Notes under the pieces: generated by a model
What the model saw: only the letters and a program-made list of their open reading frames with translations
Told to the model about the DNA's origin: nothing
Databases searched by the model: none
In this document: one piece after another, positions 1 to 6,478 of the stretch
Layout of the letters: the number at the start of each line of letters is the position of its first letter
How positions within the stretch are numbered: position 1 is the stretch's first letter
Origin: an uncultured bacterium
GTDB lineage: Bacteria; Planctomycetota; Phycisphaerae; Phycisphaerales; UBA1924
Direction of reading: 5' to 3'
Assembly: GCA_938003595.1 (NCBI GenBank)
Contig: CALKYH010000007.1
Span: forward strand, 1-25,233
Length of the DNA: 25,233 nt
Program-made: the position numbers and the translations under genes

Positions 1-39
1 GAGGCGATTGCGTCTTCGGCCGGCGGTTCTGAAAATGGA

Positions 40-73
40 GGCGCTCGAGCGCCGAGCCCGGCTTCGCCGGGTT
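40..73. other. Palindrome and adjacent hairpin upstream of first gene
   Basis: A perfect 14-base palindrome (GGCGCTCGAGCGCC, 40-53) is followed directly by a stem-loop with arms 55-62 and 66-73 (loop TTC, one G-T pair). They lie just before the Shine-Dalgarno of the first gene. No T-run follows, so this is not a good intrinsic terminator. It could be a leader hairpin or the trailing end of a gene outside the window; function unknown. Confidence 0.35.
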
Positions 74-107
74 GCGCCCGTGGGACTGGTTCGGAAGGAG
101 AACATCG

Positions 108-1268
108 ATGAGACACCTGTGCGCATTCGTTGCGTTCGCGGTCGCCGCGTGTGCGGCTTGGGGCCAGCAGCGTGAGAGCCGCGGGCCAGCGTCGTCGCTG
201 GAAGACGCGGGCCTTGCGGGCGCCGATCGAGGCGTGCTGGTTCCCGGGAATGGGTCGGACGCGTGCGCGGGGGCGGTGGGGATCTCGGGGTACAGCAGCT
301 GGGCGTTCGACCTGGCGGGCGCCACGACGGACGGTCTCGGGCACGGGCAGTGCTTACTGGCGAGCAGCGATCAGTTGTGGCGGGATCGTTGGTGGGATTG
401 GACGGCGCCGGCGAGCGGAATTGTCCGGGTGGAGACCTGCGGCCAGACCACGCTGGACACGCGCATCGCCGTGTACGCCCCGGCGTCGCCCTGCCCGCCG
501 ACGGATGAGTACCTCGTGATCTGTAATGACGACTCCTGCGGCCTGCAGTCGAGTCTCACCTTCGTCGCCCGGGCGGGGCAGACCTACCGCATCCGCATTG
601 GCCGGTACGGCCTCACAGAGCCTGCGGCGGCCGGGAGCGGCACGTTCACGATCTTCTCGAACAACGCCCCGGACATCTGCCCGGACGACGCGGGGCCGTG
701 CCAGAACCCGATCCCGAACGGCATCGCGTACACGAGCAACGCGTCGTTCCGCGTGGCGGACAATTTCTCGCCGAGCAGCTCGGGCGCGATGGAGGGCCTT
801 TGCTGGTGGGGCAGCTACATCGGCCTGGCACCTGGGGCCGACAGCTTCGTGGTCACTTACTGGACGAGCAGCGGCGGTTTGCCGGCGCTGCCGATCGCGA
901 GCTTCTCGCAGGGCGCCGGGTTGGCGGTGCAGCGTGTGGACTCGACTCTGGCGAACAATGTGGGCGACACGATGTTCCTGTACTCCGCGACGCACGCGCA
1001 GGTCCCGCTCGCCAGTGGCGTGAACTACTGGGTGGAGGTCCGCAACATGTTCGGCGGGACCTGGTACTGGCAGGAGAGCCAGCAGGGCGATGGCTCGATC
1101 CAGGACTTCTCGCCTCCGAGCAACTGGGCGGGCGCCACAGCGCGGCCCAATGTGGCGTGGTGCGCTCAATTCCAATCCGGTTGCGCGTTCGATACGAACG
1201 GCGACGGCGTGCTGAACTTCGCCGACCTGAACAACATCATCTCGAGCTTCAACACGAACTGTCCGTAA
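108..1268 (+). CDS. Exported protein with dockerin-like C-terminal tail
   Basis: A 386-residue secreted protein of unknown role. The ATG at 108 is chosen because AAGGAG (95-100) lies 7 bases upstream; an in-frame TTG at 72 lacks such a site. Residues 1-20 form a signal peptide (hydrophobic stretch ending AAWGQ). Residues of about 50-185 read like a PPC-type beta-sandwich (aromatic WWDW segment, a 'DTRIAVY' strand, paired Cys in the CNDDSC segment), followed by a second beta-rich region. The last 26 residues carry an EF-hand-like calcium loop (DTNGDGVLNFADLN) and end in NCP, the short dockerin-like tail common on exported planctomycete proteins, where it is thought to act in sorting or attachment. 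No catalytic motif was recognised. It is monocistronic and ends in the bidirectional terminator at 1296. Export is well supported; substrate or partner is unknown. Confidence 0.85.
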   Translation: MRHLCAFVAFAVAACAAWGQQRESRGPASSLEDAGLAGADRGVLVPGNGSDACAGAVGISGYSSWAFDLAGATTDGLGHGQCLLASSDQLWRDRWWDWTAPASGIVRVETCGQTTLDTRIAVYAPASPCPPTDEYLVICNDDSCGLQSSLTFVARAGQTYRIRIGRYGLTEPAAAGSGTFTIFSNNAPDICPDDAGPCQNPIPNGIAYTSNASFRVADNFSPSSSGAMEGLCWWGSYIGLAPGADSFVVTYWTSSGGLPALPIASFSQGAGLAVQRVDSTLANNVGDTMFLYSATHAQVPLASGVNYWVEVRNMFGGTWYWQESQQGDGSIQDFSPPSNWAGATARPNVAWCAQFQSGCAFDTNGDGVLNFADLNNIISSFNTNCP

Positions 1269-1295
1269 CCGCCGATCAACTGACCTGGACGAACG

Positions 1296-1327
1296 ACAAC
1301 GCCCGGACCGCGCGGTCCGGGCGTTGT
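1296..1327. terminator. Bidirectional intrinsic terminator between convergent genes
   Basis: Perfect 14-base inverted repeat (arms 1296-1309 and 1314-1327, loop GCGC), with a stem core of CCCGGACC pairing GGTCCGGG. The arm ends supply TTGTT on the plus strand and TTGT on the minus strand, so the structure can stop transcription from both the 108-1268 gene and the 1351-1929 gene. The U-tract is short, so termination strength is uncertain. Confidence 0.8.
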
Positions 1328-1350
1328 TCATTGGTCGTTGAATGACGCGA

Positions 1351-1929
1351 TCAGTTCGCGGCGATGTCCTTCATGCCGGGGACTTTGAGGCTCTCCGGGG
1401 CGAAGGTGCCGCCGATGTAGATCCCGCCCTTCATGGGCGTGTAGAGCTCGATGGAGATCTGGGCGATGGGCGCCGCGGCGGGGGAGCCGTCGGGCGGGGG
1501 GCCGGGCGTGACGGAGGCGATGGCCATGATGGGGACATCGTCGGCGATGCCTTCCATGGGGGTCCCGGCGTCCTCGAAGTCGGGGAAGACGGACTGCATG
1601 GCCCCCTGGTGGACGGGGCTCCTGTACCAAGCCATGGCGGCGGCCTTGTTCTCGAACCAGGCGAAGATGACATTCTTGCCGGACTGCATGCGCCCGGCGT
1701 CGACGCCGAGGCAGCCGGGGGTCTCGCGCAGGCCCTTCATGAGCGCGGCGCCGTCGAAGGCGCCGAGGCCCGCGGCGTTCTGCTGGGCCTGGGCCCGGGG
1801 CGCGCCGGTGAGGACGACGCCGCCGACGCCGGCGGTGGCGAGGATGGCGGCGAGGGCCGAGCCGCGCACCATGCCGCGGCGGAAGCGGCGGGGGGTGGGG
1901 TCGGTGTTCTTCTGGTCGGGTCTGCGCAT
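1351..1929 (-). CDS. Exported ABM-like (dimeric alpha-beta barrel) protein
   Basis: A 192-residue protein. The ATG (1929 on the minus strand) is preceded by GGAGAG at 6-base spacing. The N-terminus is Arg-rich (PRRFRRGMVRG) followed by a hydrophobic stretch (residues 24-41) and an AQA site near 46-48, so it is probably exported; the twin Arg pair resembles but does not match a strict Tat motif. Residues of about 60-150 resemble the antibiotic-biosynthesis-monooxygenase type ferredoxin-like fold, with a GCLGVDAGR strand, a FAWFENKAAAMAWY strand-helix and a SPVHQ turn. Many members of that superfamily are not oxygenases, so no reaction is assigned. It lies 102 bases downstream of the HTH-receiver gene on the same strand and may be cotranscribed with it. 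Fold assignment is moderate; function is unknown. Confidence 0.75.
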   Translation of the reverse strand: MRRPDQKNTDPTPRRFRRGMVRGSALAAILATAGVGGVVLTGAPRAQAQQNAAGLGAFDGAALMKGLRETPGCLGVDAGRMQSGKNVIFAWFENKAAAMAWYRSPVHQGAMQSVFPDFEDAGTPMEGIADDVPIMAIASVTPGPPPDGSPAAAPIAQISIELYTPMKGGIYIGGTFAPESLKVPGMKDIAAN

Positions 1930-2031
1930 GGGGTGGCTCTCCGTGGGAGGCAGCGGATCGCGGCGGCGATCGCGCGGTCTCCCAGTGGTTGGGGATCCAT
2001 GCGCGGGATTTCGGCGGATCGCGCGGGGCGG

Positions 2032-2610
2032 TCAGGCGGCGATGTTGGTCGTCTGCTCGATGGCCTGGATGACCTGGCGGACCTGGAAGGGCTTCTTGAG
2101 GAAGCCGTCGAAGCCCTGGGGCTTGAGCTGCAGGGCCTGGGCGTCGGTGAGCTTGCCGCTCATGGCGACGATGCGGGTCATCTGGAGGTCGTCGCTGTTG
2201 CGGACCAGGTTCGCCACGGCGCGGGCGTCGCCCTCGCCGAGGTGGATGTCCAGGAGCAGGACATGCGGCTTGAAGCGCTCGCACTCCATGCCGGCCTCGA
2301 AGCCGTTGAGGGCGGTGCGGACGTCGTAGTGGGCCTGCTCGGAGAGGACCTTGCGGAGGGCGTCCACGATGTCGCGCTCGTCGTCGACGACCAGGACGCG
2401 GGTCTGGCCGGTGTTGAGGCCGTCCAGGGGGATGCCGTGATCCTTCATGAACTTCACGAGCTGGTTCAGGGGGATGCGCCGGTCCTTGGAGCCGGGGATC
2501 CGGTAGCCCTTGAGCTGGCCGGAGTCGAACCACTTGGAGACGGTGCGCGGCGCGACATTGCAGATCTTGGCGACTTCGCCGGTCGTCAGGACATCCTTGG
2601 TCACGCGCAT
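2032..2610 (-). CDS. HTH-receiver fusion regulator
   Basis: A 192-residue cytoplasmic regulator. The ATG at 2610 is chosen because GAGAGGT lies 7 bases upstream and the HTH begins at once; in-frame starts further upstream add a low-complexity, proline/arginine-rich leader. Residues 6-55 are an excisionase/MerR-type helix-turn-helix (LTTGEVAKICNVAPRTVSKW, then a wing with RIPGSKDRRIP). Residues 70-190 are a CheY-like receiver with acidic pair D76/D77, phosphoacceptor D121 (LLLDIHLGEGD), S151 and K173 before Pro. All active-site residues are present, so it should be phosphorylatable. The domain order, DNA-binding first and receiver second, is the reverse of the usual OmpR/NarL layout. It is divergent from the HEAT-repeat gene across a 433-base gap, and so could control that gene. 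No dedicated kinase lies beside it. The same domain pair is also used in DNA-binding regulators of unknown input. Confidence 0.9.
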   Translation of the reverse strand: MRVTKDVLTTGEVAKICNVAPRTVSKWFDSGQLKGYRIPGSKDRRIPLNQLVKFMKDHGIPLDGLNTGQTRVLVVDDERDIVDALRKVLSEQAHYDVRTALNGFEAGMECERFKPHVLLLDIHLGEGDARAVANLVRNSDDLQMTRIVAMSGKLTDAQALQLKPQGFDGFLKKPFQVRQVIQAIEQTTNIAA

Positions 2611-2761
2611 CGGGCACCTCTCAGGTGTTCTGCCGCCGGGGAGGGCTCCGTCCCTGCCGGTTGAGCCGTCGGCGCTGACTTGATCGGCGAGGCGTGTAGG
2701 CGTCTTGACGGCTGCGCGGGCTGGACGGCGCAATTCCGGCTATCGGGACCTTGGCCAGAGG

Positions 2762-2785
2762 CCTCCCGGGGCCGGCGCCGGGAGG
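2762..2785. repeat. Inverted repeat in divergent control region
   Basis: Eight-base perfect arms CCTCCCGG (2762-2769) and CCGGGAGG (2778-2785) around GGCCGGCG. It sits just upstream of the candidate -35 box at 2801. It could be an operator for the HTH-receiver protein or simply a GC-rich chance hairpin; no second copy was found nearby. Confidence 0.3.
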
Positions 2786-2800
2786 GCGCGGGGTGGGCGG

Positions 2801-2828
2801 TTGACGGCCCGCACAGGCCCCGTATCTT
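2801..2828 (+). promoter_or_regulatory. Candidate sigma-70-type promoter for the HEAT-repeat gene
   Basis: TTGACG (2801-2806) and TATCTT (2823-2828) with a 16-base spacer match the -35/-10 consensus at five and four of six positions. Transcription would start near 2835, leaving a leader of about 208 bases before the GTG at 3044. This is a by-eye match only; the sigma factor consensus of this lineage may differ. Confidence 0.4.
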
Positions 2829-3043
2829 CTTACGCCCCGGACCCCCGAGGGTCCCCCCGGGCGCCGGCGGAATCGCCGAGGGCCCCGGAGGGCTGTCTGT
2901 TCGGCTATGTTCGCGTTTTGGGTCAACTAGGAGGGGCTGGGCCGCGTATCGGGTGGCCCCCCTCCGGGCGTCTCTCCCCCGCAAGGAGATCGGTCCGCCC
3001 CCAATCTGGAAGTCGGCAAGCAAGGCATCAGCAGGAGTTCATC

Positions 3044-5257
3044 GTGCGACAAGTTTCCTCAGCGTCGTGGCTGGTTCGTCGGGCCGGATTGTTCGGCGTG
3101 GCCGCGGCGGTGGCGTTCGTCTGTTCGGCGTCGTCGGCGCAGTCGGCGACCCCGTCGCAGCGCGCGCCGGAGTCGTTCACGAACGAGCAGCTGCTCTCCG
3201 ACTTCATCCACTATGTGAAGATCGACCAGCGCGAGCTGGCGCAGGCGTACCTCAAGGCGCTGATGGACCGGGGTCTGACGGGCGAGCAGATGCTGGGCCT
3301 GGTCGAGGACACGCCGCTGGCGGCGCAGCGTTTCGACGAGGCCATCCGCGACGCGATGCGGATGCAGGAGCTGGAGGACCTGGCGGGCCAGCTGTTCAAC
3401 AGCGTGGAGGCCGGCCGGCGCGATCGGGCGCGCAATCCGGCGGCGATCACCGAGAACATCGGGCTTCTGGACGGGAACCAGCGCGCGCGGCTGCTGGCGC
3501 GGGAGCGACTGGCGTTCGCCAGCGAGTACGCCGTGCCGCAGCTGGTCGAGGCCCTGCGCCGGACGAGCGAGCCGATCATCCAGGCCGAGGCGGCGGAGCT
3601 GCTGGTGCAGATGGGGACGAACGCGGTGGCGCCGCTGTGCGCCGCGCTGGTGAAGTCCGACCCGGCCATGCAGGCGCAGATCGCGACGATCCTGGGACGG
3701 ATCAAGCACCCGGAGGCGGCGCCGTACCTGGCGGAGGTCGCGGCCTCGACCAAGACGGAAGCGACCCGCGCCGCGGCGAACAAGGCGCTGGACTCGATCG
3801 GCGTGGGCGGCGACGGCGCGAGCCCGGCGGTGCGGTATGTGGCGCTGGCGGAGACCTACTACGGCGAACCGCGCTCGCTGACGCGCTTCGCGGGCGAGGA
3901 CCAGCAGCTGCTGTGGAACTTCGAGCCGGGGATCGGGCTGTTCGCGACGCCGATCTACACCGAGGTCTTCCACGAGGCCATGGCGATGCGCCTGACCGAG
4001 CACGCGCTGCGGCTTGATCCGGAGGCCCCCGGGGCGCCGTCGCTGTGGATCGCGGCGAACTTCTCGCGCGAGCTGGACCAGCCCGAGGGCTACGAGAACC
4101 CGGTGTACGGGCCGGACCGGCGCGGACCGATGTACTACGCGATCGCGGCGGGCTCGACGACGGTCGGGCAGACGCTGTACCGGGCGCTGGAGGTGAACGA
4201 CACGGCGCTGGCGCGGCTGGCGATCCAGGCGCTGAACCAGACGATCGGCAGCTGGGCGTCCTCGGGCTCGGACGAGGATGCGCCGCTGGTGATGGCGCTG
4301 TCGTACCCGGATCGCCGGGTGCAGTTCGAGGCGGCGCTGGCGCTGGCCTCTGCGCAGCCGGCCGAGCCGTTCCCCGGCGGCGACCGCGTGGCGCCGACGC
4401 TGGCGGCGGCGATCCGCGACGCGGGTCAGCGGTACGCGGTGGTGGTGGCGGGCGAGCCCGCCCGGCAGCAGTGGATCAACGAGGCGCTGACGGCCTCGGG
4501 CTACACGGTGCTGCCGCCGGCGGGGAGCCTGGCGGGCGCCGCGGACGCGATCTCGCAGGCCCCGGGCGTGGACCTGATCGTCTCGGACCTGATGCAGGGC
4601 CAGACCGAGGACATGATCGCCGAGGCGCGCGGCAGCGCGAAGCTGCGGACGGCGCCGATCGTGGCGATGCTGCCCCAGGCGGCGTACAGCGATCTGCTGC
4701 CCCGGTTCCAGTACGACGAGGCGACGCGGATCGCCCGGAACGGGCTGACGCAGGAGCAGCTGGTGGAGGCCGCGAAGGCGGTCTCGCTGGCGACGCTCGG
4801 CGCCCCCATGGACGACGCCACCACGCGTGAGTACTCGCTGGCGGCGCTGGCGGCGCTGCGGGACATCGCGGTGAGCGGCAGCCGGGCGTACGACATTCAG
4901 GATGCGCTGCGTCCCTTGATCAGCGCGCTGGGCGTGACCCAGAACGAGATCCGGCTGGATGTCGCCGAGGTGCTGGCGCACATGGCCGACGCGGAGGCGC
5001 AGGCGGCGATCACCGAGGCGGCGCTGGCCGCCGAGGGCCAGGAGAGGATCGCGCTGCTGGGCAAGGCGGCGGAGTCCGCGCGTCGTCACGGGAACCTGCT
5101 GCCGGCGCGGCTGGTGCGCCAGGTCGAGGCGGCGGCGGCGAGCCAGGACGACACGGAGGCGACGGCGGGCGCGGCGCTGCTGGGGGCGCTGAATCTGACC
5201 GGCGGGACGATCGTTCCCCTGATCCTTTCGAACGGCGCAGAGGCGGGCGGGCGCTGA
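3044..5257 (+). CDS. Exported HEAT-repeat protein with degenerate receiver-like domain
   Basis: A 737-residue protein. The GTG at 3044 is chosen because AGGAG (3033-3037) is 6 bases upstream and the encoded N-terminus is a good signal peptide (VRRAGLFGVAAAVAFVCSASSA, about residues 11-32); the open frame extends upstream but without a comparable site. Residues of about 160-255 are HEAT-type helical repeats (YAVPQLVEALRR, then AVAPLCAALVKSD, then EAAPYLAEVAA spacing), and further alpha-helical repeats lie at about 380-455 and 590-735. Residues of about 462-585 read like a CheY receiver: strand YAVVVAG, D515 in the DLIVSDL strand, and IVAMLPQA. The acidic pair after the first strand is missing, and N566 occupies the usual Lys position, so phosphorylation is unlikely. 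A receiver fold outside the cytoplasm would be odd. A scaffold or protein-interaction role is inferred; the gene precedes the pilus-type cluster. Function is not assigned. Confidence 0.85.
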   Translation: MRQVSSASWLVRRAGLFGVAAAVAFVCSASSAQSATPSQRAPESFTNEQLLSDFIHYVKIDQRELAQAYLKALMDRGLTGEQMLGLVEDTPLAAQRFDEAIRDAMRMQELEDLAGQLFNSVEAGRRDRARNPAAITENIGLLDGNQRARLLARERLAFASEYAVPQLVEALRRTSEPIIQAEAAELLVQMGTNAVAPLCAALVKSDPAMQAQIATILGRIKHPEAAPYLAEVAASTKTEATRAAANKALDSIGVGGDGASPAVRYVALAETYYGEPRSLTRFAGEDQQLLWNFEPGIGLFATPIYTEVFHEAMAMRLTEHALRLDPEAPGAPSLWIAANFSRELDQPEGYENPVYGPDRRGPMYYAIAAGSTTVGQTLYRALEVNDTALARLAIQALNQTIGSWASSGSDEDAPLVMALSYPDRRVQFEAALALASAQPAEPFPGGDRVAPTLAAAIRDAGQRYAVVVAGEPARQQWINEALTASGYTVLPPAGSLAGAADAISQAPGVDLIVSDLMQGQTEDMIAEARGSAKLRTAPIVAMLPQAAYSDLLPRFQYDEATRIARNGLTQEQLVEAAKAVSLATLGAPMDDATTREYSLAALAALRDIAVSGSRAYDIQDALRPLISALGVTQNEIRLDVAEVLAHMADAEAQAAITEAALAAEGQERIALLGKAAESARRHGNLLPARLVRQVEAAAASQDDTEATAGAALLGALNLTGGTIVPLILSNGAEAGGR

Positions 5258-5521
5258 GGTTTCCATCGCGCGGGCCCGGGCGGGTTCGGTCTGTGCGGTC
5301 TGCGCGGCTCCGATAATGCGAAATGGGCGGCACGAACGGCGTCGTTCGGCGCTGTCGGCGCGCGGAGCGGTGAAGTCCCGGATTGTCGTTGTCGATGATG
5401 GGCGAACCCCGGGCGCGGCGTGTGTGACGCCGACGCGGGCGCGACCAGCCGTCGCACGGGGTGGACAGCGACCGCAGATCGGGCGCGGCCTCGCGGCCAG
5501 AGCCCTATGGAGAGCCAAGAC
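5258..5521. other. Leader/promoter region of the pilin gene
   Basis: A 264-base gap without a supported gene. It contains a -10-like GATAAT at 5312-5317 without a convincing -35 box, and a small stem-loop (CGAACG 5333-5338 pairing with CGTTCG 5343-5348, loop GCGT). If GATAAT is real, the pilin mRNA would have a leader of about 200 bases. No clear terminator follows the HEAT-repeat gene, so read-through is also possible. Confidence 0.35.
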
Positions 5522-5983
5522 ATGCGCCACGCCCGGAACGCCTTTACCCTGATCGAGCTTCTGATCGTCGTCGTGATCCTGGGGATCCTCGCGGCGATCG
5601 TCGTCCCGCAGTTCTCGAACGCGAGCGACAGCGCCGTGAAGAGCGCCCTGAAGAGCCAGCTGCAGACCATCAGCAGTCAACTGGAGCTCTACCGCGTCCA
5701 GCACCAGGGCTCCTACCCGACGCTCGGCGGCGACGGCGCCACGAACGAGGGCTGGGATGTGATGATCACCGAGGGCTACCTGAAGGAGACGCCGTTCAAC
5801 GGGTATGTCTCGCTCTCGAATGTCATCGTCGGCGACGCCACGGTGATGGCGACGGCCAAGGCCAGCGCCACGGCCGGCTGGGCGACCGACAACGCCGGCG
5901 GCATCTGGGCGGTGGGCTTCGATCCGACGCCGACGACTTCGTACCCCGAGGGCGAGTTCAGCAGCGAGCAGGTCTCCGAGTAA
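5522..5983 (+). CDS. Type IV pilin / GspG-like pseudopilin
   Basis: A 153-residue prepilin, the fibre subunit of the machine encoded downstream. The ATG at 5522 is preceded by GGAGAG (5509-5514) at 7 bases; the ATG at 5507 overlaps that site. After a short leader (MRHARNA) comes the class III signal FTLIELLIVVVILGILAAIVV with Glu at position +5 of the mature protein, which is required for N-methylation and assembly in the family. The residue before the cleavage point is Ala rather than the usual Gly. The globular part has the GspG-like order: amphipathic helix (LKSQLQTISSQLELYRVQHQG), SYPTLGG, then EGYLKETPFNGYV. Only two acidic calcium-site candidates are evident. The gene has its own strong terminator at 6016, consistent with higher expression than the rest of the operon. 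Major pilin versus major pseudopilin cannot be settled from sequence. Confidence 0.92.
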   Translation: MRHARNAFTLIELLIVVVILGILAAIVVPQFSNASDSAVKSALKSQLQTISSQLELYRVQHQGSYPTLGGDGATNEGWDVMITEGYLKETPFNGYVSLSNVIVGDATVMATAKASATAGWATDNAGGIWAVGFDPTPTTSYPEGEFSSEQVSE

Positions 5984-6015
5984 TCGGCGGCCGGGAACTG
6001 ATCTACACGCTTCGG

Positions 6016-6048
6016 CGCGGCGGGCACGAGCCCGCCGCGTTGTTTTTT
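6016..6048 (+). terminator. Rho-independent terminator after the pilin gene
   Basis: Perfect 10-base stem (CGCGGCGGGC 6016-6025 with GCCCGCCGCG 6030-6039), loop ACGA, followed by TTGTTTTTT (6040-6048). This is the best intrinsic terminator in the window. It separates the pilin mRNA from the pilM operon, either fully or as a partial terminator setting stoichiometry. Confidence 0.93.
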
Positions 6049-6136
6049 GCGGCCGCGCGACGAATCGATGCGCCTCACCCGGGGTCCGAGTCGGGCCGAT
6101 GAAGGGGGACCATTCCTCCTGCGCCGGAGATCCGCC

Positions 6137-6439
6137 ATGCACCAGACCTGCTCCGCGAACGCGTCGTCGGGCGCGTCGTCCCGATCCAACATGCTTCTCG
6201 TCGTCGTGGCCGTGCTGCTGACGCTCGTGCTGACCCGCGAGGGTCCGGGCGAGTCGAGCGCCATGGCCCAGGGCGGCGCGCCGACCGGCGGCGGCCTGGC
6301 GAATCCGGCCGATCAGCGGAACCAGATGATCGCCGAGCTGCGCCGCCTGAGCGACCAGGTGGAGTCGCTGCGGCGGACGATGGACAAGCCGATCCGAGTC
6401 GAGGTCGTGCGGATGCCCGAGACGACCGCCTCGCGCTGA
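6137..6439 (+). CDS. Small single-pass membrane protein with coiled coil
   Basis: A 100-residue protein of unknown family. The ATG at 6137 has GGAGA (6126-6130) 6 bases upstream; in-frame starts upstream overlap the pilin terminator. Residues of about 18-34 (MLLVVVAVLLTLVLT core) form one transmembrane helix. It is followed by a Gly/Ala/Pro linker and a heptad-like helix at about 60-80 (MIAELRRLSDQVESLRRTMD) that could form a coiled coil, then a short strand IRVEVVRMP. It is the first gene after the pilin terminator and lies 39 bases before pilM, so it may be an accessory of the pilus-type apparatus. That role is inferred only from position. Confidence 0.7.
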   Translation: MHQTCSANASSGASSRSNMLLVVVAVLLTLVLTREGPGESSAMAQGGAPTGGGLANPADQRNQMIAELRRLSDQVESLRRTMDKPIRVEVVRMPETTASR

Positions 6440-6478
6440 GTCCCGGCCGCCGGGGCGGCTGCGAACGGAGTCCCACGC

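Larger units (their letters stand above)
2611..3043. other. 433-base divergent intergenic control region
   Basis: Lies between the HTH-receiver gene (minus) and the HEAT-repeat gene (plus). It holds the candidate promoter at 2801-2828, an inverted repeat at 2762-2785 (arms CCTCCCGG and CCGGGAGG, 8-base loop), and a leader of about 200 bases rich in G/C runs. Open frames running through it have low-complexity composition and no convincing start, so I see no gene here. An operator for the adjacent HTH protein is plausible, but I cannot point to a repeated half-site. Confidence 0.5.

Noticed and set aside
1870..1929. Twin-arginine (Tat) signal in the ABM-like protein
   Set aside because: Arg pairs are present (PRRFRRG), but the strict S/T-RR-x-F-L-K pattern is not met; a Tat route is possible but unsupported.
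1956..1971. Stem-loop (GATCGC/GCGATC) between the HTH-receiver and ABM-like genes as a terminator
   Set aside because: Only six base pairs and no T-run on either strand.
5305..5320. GATAAT as a firm pilin promoter
   Set aside because: No -35 element at 16-18 bases spacing; kept only as a remark in the leader region.
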